From Pedobacter sp. ASV19 (GTDB lineage Bacteria; Bacteroidota; Bacteroidia; Sphingobacteriales; Sphingobacteriaceae), in contig NZ_JAELTV010000007.1 of assembly GCF_016429005.1 (NCBI RefSeq), positions 1 through 50,772 of the forward strand: a DNA stretch of 50,772 bases, in the 5' to 3' direction. Numbering within the stretch: position 1 is the first letter of the stretch; each line of letters begins with the position of its first letter. Both the position numbers and the translations under genes were made by a program. Shown piece after piece: positions 35,830 through 43,136 of the stretch. The notes below the pieces were generated by a model, which saw nothing but the letters and a program-made list of their open reading frames with translations, was not told the DNA's origin and made no database searches.

Positions 35830-36678
35830 TTATTTCTTATTAAAACTTTTCTGAATGCTGTTGTACAGATTTCTGGCAGAATAGGTTCCTGGATCTATGA
35901 TTCTTCTGATGGTATACAAAGGATAGGTTTCATCCCGTTTCGTGGATAGAATAAAGGCGGCTTTAAAACCATGTTCTTTTAATTTGTGCAGCAAGGAAGC
36001 TTTAAAAAGTCCATAAGGATAAGCGAAATATTCAACCTTTTTACCGGTTAGTTTTTCCAGGGTTTTCGTGGGCTCGTCTATCTGGATCTTCCAGTCTTCC
36101 TCTGTAAACTGGGTAAAGTTCTTATGGTTCCAGGTATGACTGGCAATCACATGACCATCATCAGAAAGTTCTTTAATCTGTGCTTTACTCATGTAACGGG
36201 GCCTTCCTATAGAAACTGTCATAATAAAAAACACCCCCTTAAACCCATACTTTTTCAATTCCGAAGCACCTATGGTATACTGGTCCAGATCTGTATCATC
36301 AAAACTAATCATAATCGGCTTTGAAGGCAGGGCTGTTCCATAATTTAGATAATCATAGAGCTGATCAGGTAAAATGGTATGATAACCACTGTCAGCCAGC
36401 ATTTTCATATGTTCTTTAAAATGAGCCGGGGGGATGATATCATCATGGGCTCTTTTAGAATCTGAAGCCTTCCAGTCCCGGATCTGGTGATAACACAATA
36501 CGGGCACTTCTTTCCTGCTCAGAATCGTTTTTGCATCAGCTGGCGTGCGCCTAGTCGCTGTATCTGCTTTAACTTCAGTAATCGCCGCTTTCTGTTCTGC
36601 CTTTGCAGCAGACTGTTTAGGTCCCTGGCCACATGCAGAAAACAACAAGGGAAGAAGCAGATATAGGTATGGTTTCAT
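35830..36678 (-). CDS. Polysaccharide deacetylase (NodB-fold) lipoprotein
   Basis: The start at 36678 gives 282 residues opening with a lipoprotein signal (LFSAC, C16). A longer frame to 36753 would overlap the transporter gene and lacks a signal start. The NodB domain shows motif 1 ISFDDTD, motif 2 SHTWNH (zinc histidines) and motif 3 FAYPYG. Enzymes of this fold remove acetyl groups from chitin, peptidoglycan or other glycans, outside the cytosol. It follows the peptide transporter gene by 44 bases on the same strand and could belong to that operon. Confidence 0.88.
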   Translation of the reverse strand: MKPYLYLLLPLLFSACGQGPKQSAAKAEQKAAITEVKADTATRRTPADAKTILSRKEVPVLCYHQIRDWKASDSKRAHDDIIPPAHFKEHMKMLADSGYHTILPDQLYDYLNYGTALPSKPIMISFDDTDLDQYTIGASELKKYGFKGVFFIMTVSIGRPRYMSKAQIKELSDDGHVIASHTWNHKNFTQFTEEDWKIQIDEPTKTLEKLTGKKVEYFAYPYGLFKASLLHKLKEHGFKAAFILSTKRDETYPLYTIRRIIDPGTYSARNLYNSIQKSFNKK

Positions 36679-36722
36679 GCCGCAAAAATAACAAACAATC
36701 TTTATTTCTGCGCTAGCCTCAT

Positions 36723-38879
36723 TTATACTTCTTCCGGCATTTGAAGTTTCCACAAATGTCCGTAATGAGAATCGGGTTTATGCCGCAATTCCTGGTGATT
36801 TCCCTGTTCTATAACCACACCTTTATCCAACACGATGATCTTATCTGCATTATTCAGCGTACTCAGACGATGTGCAATTACAATGACCGTCTTGTGTCTC
36901 GCCTTTAAGATGTCAATCATTCTCTGCACATATTTTTCTGATGCAGAGTCCAGGGAAGAGGTCGCTTCATCCAGGATCAGCACTTCCGGGTCGCGGTATA
37001 AAGCTCTTGCAATCGCAATACGCTGTCTCTGACCTCCTGATAACGATGCTCCGTTTTCTCCAAGGTAGGTCTGAAACCCCCTGGGCAGCGATTCTATAAA
37101 TCCAATCAGCCCAAGTTGTGTAGAAATATCTATAATCTTCTGCATGTCCGGCTCATAATCACCAATCGCAATATTATCTATTACATTCCCTGCAAACAGG
37201 TCAATCTGTTGCGGAACTACAGATACCAGGCGCCGGAGCGAGGAATTATTAATATATTTCAGGTCATATTTCCCGATCCGGATGTTTCCGCTCTGTATCG
37301 GATAAATATTCTGTAATAAGGACATTAGTGTTGATTTTCCGGATCCGCTTTCCCCTATAATGGCCGTAAACCTCCCTTTAGGAATCTTTAAATTCAGATC
37401 TTCAAAAACAGCAACCCTCGTCCCATAACGAAAAGAAACATGTTCAAAATGTATATCTCCTATTTTATCCGGGGTCAGCTCAATCTGGTTTTCTTCTTTT
37501 TCCAGCTCCAGATCCATAATTTCAAAAAGCCGGTCTGCAGCAATCACCGCATCCTGCACTGTTTTGTTCATGCCGATCAACGAAGAAACAGGCCCGGTAA
37601 AATAACCGATCAAGGTATAAAAGGACAATAACTCTCCCGGTGTAATGGTACTGTCAATCACATAACCTGCGCCAACCCAAAGCAGAATAATGGTTAGTAA
37701 ACGTGATGTAAGTTCAGAAGATGTCCCTGCGAATACTGAATTCATATTCGACTTAAAACCATCTTTCAGCAATTTGATAAAATGGGTTTCTGTTTTCTCA
37801 TTCGCAAAAGACTCCAGGCCAAACCGTTTTATCGTTCCCACTGCATTCAGGCTTTCCACCAGTTGAGATTCCAGTTCAGCAGAATCTTCCATCAGTTTCC
37901 TTTGTGCTTTCTTGTTGAGCTTGTCCGTCACATAATAAATGAGCAGGTACAAGGGGATCACCGCAAGCATAAGCAGGGCCAGCTTCCAGTAATAGGTAAA
38001 CATCATGGCAAAGGAGAAAAACACAATGAATATATTCACCAGGAAATTGATGCTTACATCGTTTAAAAAGGTCCTGATCTTTACCGCATCATTGATCCTG
38101 GAAATGATCTCCCCCACGCGCATGGTATCAAAGAACTGTTGCGGAAGCCTTAGCAGGTGCTTATAATAGCCCAGAATAAGCTTGGCATCGATCATCTGCC
38201 CGGTCTTTAGGGTAAAAACGGTCTTTGCCGTACCAATGAAAAGCTGGATCACCAGGATGATCACCATAGCCATACTCATCAGGTTCAGCAAGTTCCGGTT
38301 TCCGTCTACCATCACAAAATCGACCAGTTTCTGTACAAAAACAGAGGTAGAAAGGCCTAAAACGGTATAGACAATAGCACCAAACAAAGCCTGAATCAAA
38401 ATCGCCTTGTGCGGGCGGATCAAATTCCAGAAACGTCCGTAAACCGAAGCCTTTTCCTTGCCGGTTTCAAAGTCATCCGAAGGCAGCAACAGCACCAGGG
38501 CCCCTGTCCATTCCTTTTGAAACTCTTCATGGCTTTTACTGTACATCTGCCCGTCGATAGGGTCCATAACTTCGACTACTTTATTGGTGACTTTATAGAT
38601 CACCACATAATGCTCCAGAATCTCTTTAACAATAAGATGCGCTACCGCTGGTTTTGGGATTTTAAACAAGCTGTCGAAAGAACCTTTCACCCCTTTAGCT
38701 TCAAAGCCTAACTTTTGGGCGGCTTCTACCATTCCCAAAACATTAGTCCCCTTTTTGTCCGTTCCGGCAAACTGCCTGATCCTGGCCACTGGAAGATCTA
38801 ATTTATAATAGGATGCGATGGAAGCCAGACAGGCTGCGCCACAATCTGTAATATCCCTTTGTTTTACTTTGATGCTCAT
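36723..38879 (-). CDS. Peptidase-containing ABC transporter (C39 bacteriocin exporter)
   Basis: The 718-residue protein cleaves double-glycine leaders and exports the peptide. The N-terminal C39 peptidase is intact: Q7 (oxyanion), C13 in TDCGAACL, H90 in LEHYVVIYK and D106 in MDPIDG. A six-helix exporter domain spans about 155-440. The ATPase has Walker A GESGSGKST (509-517), the signature LSGGQRQRIAIARAL and Walker B VLILDEATS. ATG 38879 is chosen over one 18 bases upstream because it avoids a 14-base overlap with hlyD and has GGAAGG before it. It is downstream of the adaptor gene and of a Gly-Gly precursor gene. Confidence 0.95.
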   Translation of the reverse strand: MSIKVKQRDITDCGAACLASIASYYKLDLPVARIRQFAGTDKKGTNVLGMVEAAQKLGFEAKGVKGSFDSLFKIPKPAVAHLIVKEILEHYVVIYKVTNKVVEVMDPIDGQMYSKSHEEFQKEWTGALVLLLPSDDFETGKEKASVYGRFWNLIRPHKAILIQALFGAIVYTVLGLSTSVFVQKLVDFVMVDGNRNLLNLMSMAMVIILVIQLFIGTAKTVFTLKTGQMIDAKLILGYYKHLLRLPQQFFDTMRVGEIISRINDAVKIRTFLNDVSINFLVNIFIVFFSFAMMFTYYWKLALLMLAVIPLYLLIYYVTDKLNKKAQRKLMEDSAELESQLVESLNAVGTIKRFGLESFANEKTETHFIKLLKDGFKSNMNSVFAGTSSELTSRLLTIILLWVGAGYVIDSTITPGELLSFYTLIGYFTGPVSSLIGMNKTVQDAVIAADRLFEIMDLELEKEENQIELTPDKIGDIHFEHVSFRYGTRVAVFEDLNLKIPKGRFTAIIGESGSGKSTLMSLLQNIYPIQSGNIRIGKYDLKYINNSSLRRLVSVVPQQIDLFAGNVIDNIAIGDYEPDMQKIIDISTQLGLIGFIESLPRGFQTYLGENGASLSGGQRQRIAIARALYRDPEVLILDEATSSLDSASEKYVQRMIDILKARHKTVIVIAHRLSTLNNADKIIVLDKGVVIEQGNHQELRHKPDSHYGHLWKLQMPEEV

Positions 38880-38883
38880 AACC

Positions 38884-40056
38884 TTATTTCCTTCCATTTA
38901 CATTGGGGTTCACCCAATCATCTACCTTATCATACAGCAACTGGTACAGACTCCGGCTGGTTACGGTAAACCTCGCCGTAAAATTCATTCCTTTTTTAAG
39001 GAAGCCTTTATAGCCATTTTTTAAGGTCAGGTGATCCTGGTCCAGGATGCATTTTACTTTAAATACCGATTGGTTCCCGTTAAGAATCACAATATCATCC
39101 GAGATATCGACCACCCTTCCTGCTGCAGAACCCCATTGGTTATAGTTGTAGGCATCAATCTGGAACCTCACTTCCTGTCCTTTTTTAATCAGTCCTATAT
39201 CCGAAGGTTTAATATAACAGTAAGCCATTACACTGGCATCGGGTGATACCTCTCCGATCTTTTGATTGGCAAATACATAGGCTCCGTTTTGCAGGCCCTG
39301 CAGGTTTTGAACAGACCCTGTTACTGGCGCACGAAGTACATATTGTTTTTTCTGTTCGCTCAGTTCTGCTTCCTGACCAGACAGCTGACGAAGTTCGTTT
39401 CTAAATCCATTCGCTTCTGTTTGCCACTGTGTTCTGTATTTTGTGCGGACCATCAGATAAGCAGATTCCGCCTGTTCCATTTCGAACTTATATTTTTCGT
39501 ATTCAGCTACGGTAAGTACCTTATTCTGATAAAGTTTATTGTAGCGTGCAAAAGTACTCTCCGCCTGTCTTTTGGTCACATCCGCATTTTCCAGCTCTTG
39601 TGCAAATTGTTGCCAGGAGGCACTGTACTGCCCGGTCTGCAGGGTTGGAGGATTGAATTTACTTTGTTTTTTGTAGTTCAGCAGGATATTGATATCCTGT
39701 ATAAACTGATGAAGTTGCCCGGCCCTGTTTTGTACAAGTACAGTTTGCTGCTTTGGCAAACCCGCATCAATCACCAGAAGTGTATCCCCCTGGTTGAGCT
39801 TTTTATTATCTGCCAGCCTGTATTGGATCAGCCGGCCATTAACAGGTATCAAAAGTTCCGTTTTTTCCAAAGAGGATTGTAATACACCATTGCCTTTTAC
39901 ACTGATTGGAGTTTTAATAAAGGGCAATGCCGCAAAAGTTGCCAGAACAACCAGAACGGTAACCTGATAAATAAGTTGGCTGGACCTGCTGATCTGCGAA
40001 CGGTAAACAATGGAAGTGGAGGATATTGTTTCCGCAGAGTGTGAAGATAGCGCCAT
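38884..40056 (-). CDS. HlyD-family membrane-fusion protein of the peptide exporter
   Basis: The 390-residue adaptor links the ABC transporter to an outer-membrane channel. A single anchor helix lies at about residues 29-47. A lipoyl-like half follows (GRLIQYRL near 75-82), a coiled-coil hairpin spans about 120-225, and the second half (VLRAPVTGSVQNL) is followed by a beta-barrel domain. It starts 62 bases after the precursor gene and is followed by the transporter after a four-base gap. The required outer-membrane channel is not in the window. Confidence 0.9.
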   Translation of the reverse strand: MALSSHSAETISSTSIVYRSQISRSSQLIYQVTVLVVLATFAALPFIKTPISVKGNGVLQSSLEKTELLIPVNGRLIQYRLADNKKLNQGDTLLVIDAGLPKQQTVLVQNRAGQLHQFIQDINILLNYKKQSKFNPPTLQTGQYSASWQQFAQELENADVTKRQAESTFARYNKLYQNKVLTVAEYEKYKFEMEQAESAYLMVRTKYRTQWQTEANGFRNELRQLSGQEAELSEQKKQYVLRAPVTGSVQNLQGLQNGAYVFANQKIGEVSPDASVMAYCYIKPSDIGLIKKGQEVRFQIDAYNYNQWGSAAGRVVDISDDIVILNGNQSVFKVKCILDQDHLTLKNGYKGFLKKGMNFTARFTVTSRSLYQLLYDKVDDWVNPNVNGRK

Positions 40057-40070
40057 AGTCGTATATTAAA

Positions 40071-40104
40071 ATAACCCTTGTTCCTGGTTCGGAACAAGGG
40101 TTAT
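40071..40104 (-). terminator. Hairpin between the precursor gene and hlyD
   Basis: A perfect 14-bp stem (40071-40084 with 40091-40104, 6-base loop) lies between the precursor stop and the hlyD start. On the minus strand a TTTTAA follows, a weak T run. It probably works as a leaky terminator or 3' stabiliser so that the short precursor message exceeds the transporter message. Confidence 0.65.
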
Positions 40105-40117
40105 CATTCGGTTTTTC

Positions 40118-40324
40118 TTACAAACCCCAAACAAATTTCGCAACATTAACTAATGTTTTGTTCAGGAATGTAGACAAGTCAGCCGTAACAGAATTTACTG
40201 TTCCAGCAACAGAACTTAAAAGACCGTCAAGGATGCCACCTAAAAGACCACCACCATTAACTTTTGTCATTTCAGCAGTATTCATTTCCTGAACACCAAG
40301 ATTTTTTAATTCTAAATTTTTCAT
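40118..40324 (-). CDS. Double-glycine leader peptide, bacteriocin-like precursor
   Basis: The 68-residue product has a leader of 25 residues, EMNTAEMTKVNGG at its end, matching the leader pattern of C39-processed class II bacteriocins. Cleavage after G25 would free a 43-residue core without cysteine. The core is rich in Gly, Leu, Val and Ser, has two Asp and two Lys (net about zero), and holds the GxxxGxxxG series G26, G30, G34, a helix-helix contact motif. The cognate exporter and adaptor lie just downstream. Antimicrobial activity is an inference; it could instead be a signal peptide. No second precursor was found beside it. Confidence 0.8.
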   Translation of the reverse strand: MKNLELKNLGVQEMNTAEMTKVNGGGLLGGILDGLLSSVAGTVNSVTADLSTFLNKTLVNVAKFVWGL

Positions 40325-40736
40325 AATAGGGATTTTTAAAAATTTAAGTTCCTTACTCTTTTAAAGGCTTTTCAGGTTAACGCCCAGGTTGGCCAAACGC
40401 TAAGCGAATATAATGATAGAATCTTTAAAGACTGAAATGGCGCATAATAGCCTCAAGGGACATTTATTGCAAAAAAACTAAAAATAGGGCTTCTTCATAT
40501 TCAGAACGCTGTTTTTGCGCATCAATAGCAGTTTTCGTTCAATTTATTCATTTTAAGTGTTCAAAAACTTAGCAGATTATAACAATTGTTAGAAAATCAC
40601 TAAGGTCTTCCCCATCCGGATTGCCCATTGGAATATGTTGGAATTTTCCTATGATTACTGCTTGCAACCATTTAAAACCTTTTGTCGTCTTGTTTTCTGT
40701 AAACACCATGTATTGAACAGTAATCTAAATGGCCAT
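40325..40736. other. Divergent intergenic region of the peptide locus
   Basis: About 410 bases separate the precursor gene (leftward) from the CPBP gene (rightward). It is A+T-rich and must hold both promoters. No exact TAnnTTTG box was found on either strand for these genes. A 22-codon ORF at 40413-40481 has no Gly-Gly leader and is not supported. The 34 codons from an alternative CPBP ATG at 40635 are included here because 40737 is the preferred start. Confidence 0.5.
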
Positions 40737-41531
40737 ATGATCCAGGAACCACAAAACAATCTTAACTCTACAGTGAACTACGGTTTAGGCAAGACTTTGA
40801 TTTCAAGTCTGCTTGTTGCATCTGTATTGATCGCAGCATTAAACCTTCGTGATATTGCTACATTTCTAGGCTTTAAAATCCCCGGGTTTCCAATCCAATA
40901 TGGGGGTGCCCTGCTCGATAATTTGGCTGCAGTTCTCCTTTGTATTCTTGCAACGATAGGATTAGCTCCCCCACTTAGGTCTAAGATCATCACGGTACTG
41001 GGCTTAAATTGGAATGGCTTTAAGGGCCCTGTTTTAACCTTTATTTCTACTTTCCCATTTTGGATAGGTTTGGCCATTCAGGGAGAAATTTCCAAGGATT
41101 TTAATTTGAAGGACCTGTTTTATCTCTCCTTTTTATTTCCGCTTGCTGAGGAGATCGTTTTTCGGGGATTCGGTTTTGTATTCACCCGAAGAGTGCTTGG
41201 CTGGTTTTTCGTTCCTGCAATTCTCCTGCAGGCAGCTGTATTTGGATGGATTCATTGGTTAGGGGCAGGGGGCGGCGGAGGTTTAGCCCTTCAGGTTTTT
41301 TTCATTACCTTTTCTGGCGGCATCGTATTTGCAATGCTGAATATTCTAGATGGATACACGATATGGAGCGGTTTTCTGCTTCATGCTTCTTTAAATGCTG
41401 CATGGACAGTATTTTCTGTCTCTGATACGGCTGCAACCGGATGGATTGGAAATTTACTGCGGCTTTCAAGTGCTGTTATCGCCATATTATTACTGAGATA
41501 CGCTCTTTCCAAAAAGAAGAAAAAGAACTAA
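40737..41531 (+). CDS. CPBP family intramembrane glutamic protease (candidate immunity protein)
   Basis: The 264-residue membrane protein carries the CPBP (Abi) motifs: motif 1 E138-E-I-V-F-R143, motif 2 F169-G-W-I-H173 and motif 3 H216-A-S-L-N220. Several helices surround them. CPBP proteases include Rce1-type enzymes and bacteriocin self-immunity proteins (for example in plantaricin loci). Its position next to a Gly-Gly precursor and exporter makes immunity the likely role, but housekeeping prenyl-protein or membrane processing is possible. ATG 40737 gives the usual short start; 40635 would add 34 residues. Confidence 0.82.
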   Translation: MIQEPQNNLNSTVNYGLGKTLISSLLVASVLIAALNLRDIATFLGFKIPGFPIQYGGALLDNLAAVLLCILATIGLAPPLRSKIITVLGLNWNGFKGPVLTFISTFPFWIGLAIQGEISKDFNLKDLFYLSFLFPLAEEIVFRGFGFVFTRRVLGWFFVPAILLQAAVFGWIHWLGAGGGGGLALQVFFITFSGGIVFAMLNILDGYTIWSGFLLHASLNAAWTVFSVSDTAATGWIGNLLRLSSAVIAILLLRYALSKKKKKN

Positions 41532-41634
41532 ACTTATTCCGTTTTACACTTAAAATAATCCCTCCGGAATAAAGTTGTTTGAAATTTGCAAATATTCCTT
41601 TGAATGTTTTAACTGCCAATTAACTTACAAGCTT

Positions 41635-41642
41635 TACATTTG
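41635..41642 (+). promoter_or_regulatory. -7 promoter box of the alcohol dehydrogenase gene
   Basis: TACATTTG matches TAnnTTTG exactly and ends 27 bases before the ATG at 41670. A clear TTG at the usual distance upstream is not seen. Confidence 0.5.
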
Positions 41643-41669
41643 TTATGTACAATAACAAAGATCTTAACC

Positions 41670-42710
41670 ATGATACAAGCAAAAGGATATGCTGCACAAG
41701 ATGCACAAACAGATTTAGCACCCTGGAATTTTGAACGCAGGGATGTAGGACCTCATGATGTCCAGATTGAAATATTATACTGTGGCGTTTGCCACTCAGA
41801 TCTCCACCAGATTAAGAACGATTGGTTTCCAGGTCTGTTTCCAATGGTACCTGGTCATGAAATCGTTGGCCGGATCGTTAAAGTAGGTGATCACGTTAAA
41901 AAATTCAAAGAAGGCGCACTTGCTGGTGTAGGCTGTATGGTAGATTCCTGCCAGGTTTGCGAAAATTGCAAAGATGGATTGGAACAATACTGCCTGGAAG
42001 GCAATACCCAAACCTATAACAACAAAGACAGATCTGGTGTACCTACCTATGGTGGTTATTCTAATTCTATCGTCGTTCGCGAAGAATTTGTATTACAGGT
42101 TTCAGAAAAATTATCCCTGGCTGCTACGGCACCATTGCTGTGTGCAGGAATTACTACCTATTCCCCTCTGCGTCACTGGAAAGTTGGGAAAGGCCACAAG
42201 CTGGCTGTTTTAGGCCTGGGCGGTTTAGGACATATGGGCGTTAAATTCGGAGTTGCATTTGGTGCTGAGGTTACCGTACTCAGTACTTCCCCATCCAAAG
42301 AGGAGGCAGCCAAAGCCCTTGGTGCACATCACTTTGTCGTAACCTCAGATCCCGCACAACTGGAAGCCGTAAAAGGGTCATTTGATTTCATCCTGGATAC
42401 CGTATCGGCTGTACATGATATGGACCTTTATCTTTCCCTGTTAAAGACCAATGGAACACATATCTGTGTTGGCGTTCCTTCCGAAGCCTATGCCATCCAA
42501 CCCTTCTCTCTGTTGGGCGGGCGTAAAAGCGTAGCCGGATCAGGAATCGGAGGTATTGCCGAAACTCAGGAAATGCTTGATTTCTGTGCAGAAAACGATA
42601 TTGTTTCCGACATAGAGTTGATTGACATCAAAGACATTTCCAATGCTTACGAAAGAATGCTGAAAGGTGATGTACGCTACCGGTTCGTAATCGACATGGC
42701 TACCCTGTAA
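41670..42710 (+). CDS. Zinc-dependent NAD(P) alcohol/aldehyde dehydrogenase
   Basis: The 346-residue medium-chain dehydrogenase has catalytic zinc ligands C38 and H63 (in C-G-V-C-H and PGHE), the structural zinc set C94, C97, C100 and C108 (spacing 2-2-7), and the nucleotide motif GLGGLG (182-187). It resembles the NADPH-dependent YahK/cinnamyl-alcohol type that reduces aldehydes. ATG 41670 is chosen over an upstream TTG because of the position of the promoter box. It is a single gene ended by a long hairpin. Confidence 0.92.
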   Translation: MIQAKGYAAQDAQTDLAPWNFERRDVGPHDVQIEILYCGVCHSDLHQIKNDWFPGLFPMVPGHEIVGRIVKVGDHVKKFKEGALAGVGCMVDSCQVCENCKDGLEQYCLEGNTQTYNNKDRSGVPTYGGYSNSIVVREEFVLQVSEKLSLAATAPLLCAGITTYSPLRHWKVGKGHKLAVLGLGGLGHMGVKFGVAFGAEVTVLSTSPSKEEAAKALGAHHFVVTSDPAQLEAVKGSFDFILDTVSAVHDMDLYLSLLKTNGTHICVGVPSEAYAIQPFSLLGGRKSVAGSGIGGIAETQEMLDFCAENDIVSDIELIDIKDISNAYERMLKGDVRYRFVIDMATL

Positions 42711-42742
42711 ACAGTAACATAGACAACTGAACATCAGCAAAT

Positions 42743-42792
42743 AATTAACAGCAGCTTATCGACAAAACCCCTTTGTTAAGCTGCTGTTAATT
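42743..42792 (+). terminator. Terminator of the alcohol dehydrogenase gene
   Basis: A perfect 16-bp stem (42743-42758 with 42777-42792) is extended by a five-base inner pairing (ACAAA/TTTGT) over a three-base bulge. It starts 33 bases after the stop codon. The strand after it is A/T-rich but has only short T runs. Confidence 0.65.
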
Positions 42793-42896
42793 TATACGGA
42801 TATCCCCATTTCTTATTAAAAAGATAACATTATCCAACACAGGAGTTAAAACAAATTGTTTTGTTTTGCCACCAAAAGACGGATAATCATTTTAAT

Positions 42897-43127
42897 ATGA
42901 ACAAGACAGACATCAAGATCAGTTCAGACCTGCAAAAATTCATCCAGAAGTTCGAGCCGAGTAAATTTAAACTATTGGCCAAAGGAATTGAAATCAGAGG
43001 CATGAATGACCTTCACAGAAACATCAGTCAGGCAAAAGCACTCATTGAAAGTATGAAGCTAAATCTAACGGTATCGCACAATGCCGAGATGGTTTCCTAC
43101 GGAGGCTTCGAGGTCAATAATATTTAA
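42897..43127 (+). CDS. Small hypothetical protein
   Basis: ATG 42897 gives 76 residues, mostly charged and helical, without a signal peptide or membrane helix. The middle (KLLAKGIEIRGMNDLH) and the end do not match a family I know. It converges on the di-heme peroxidase gene, whose stop is 10 bases away. The alternative upstream TTG reading is less likely. The real status is moderately supported by its uninterrupted coding look. Confidence 0.55.
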   Translation: MNKTDIKISSDLQKFIQKFEPSKFKLLAKGIEIRGMNDLHRNISQAKALIESMKLNLTVSHNAEMVSYGGFEVNNI

Positions 43128-43136
43128 TGATAAATA

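Noticed and set aside
39262-39882. 206-codon ORF on the plus strand
   Set aside because: It lies antisense within the well-supported hlyD gene and has the Cys/Phe-rich look of a shadow frame.
40413-40481. 22-codon ORF between the precursor and CPBP genes, considered as a second peptide
   Set aside because: It has no Gly-Gly leader, no hydrophobic core and no ribosome site.
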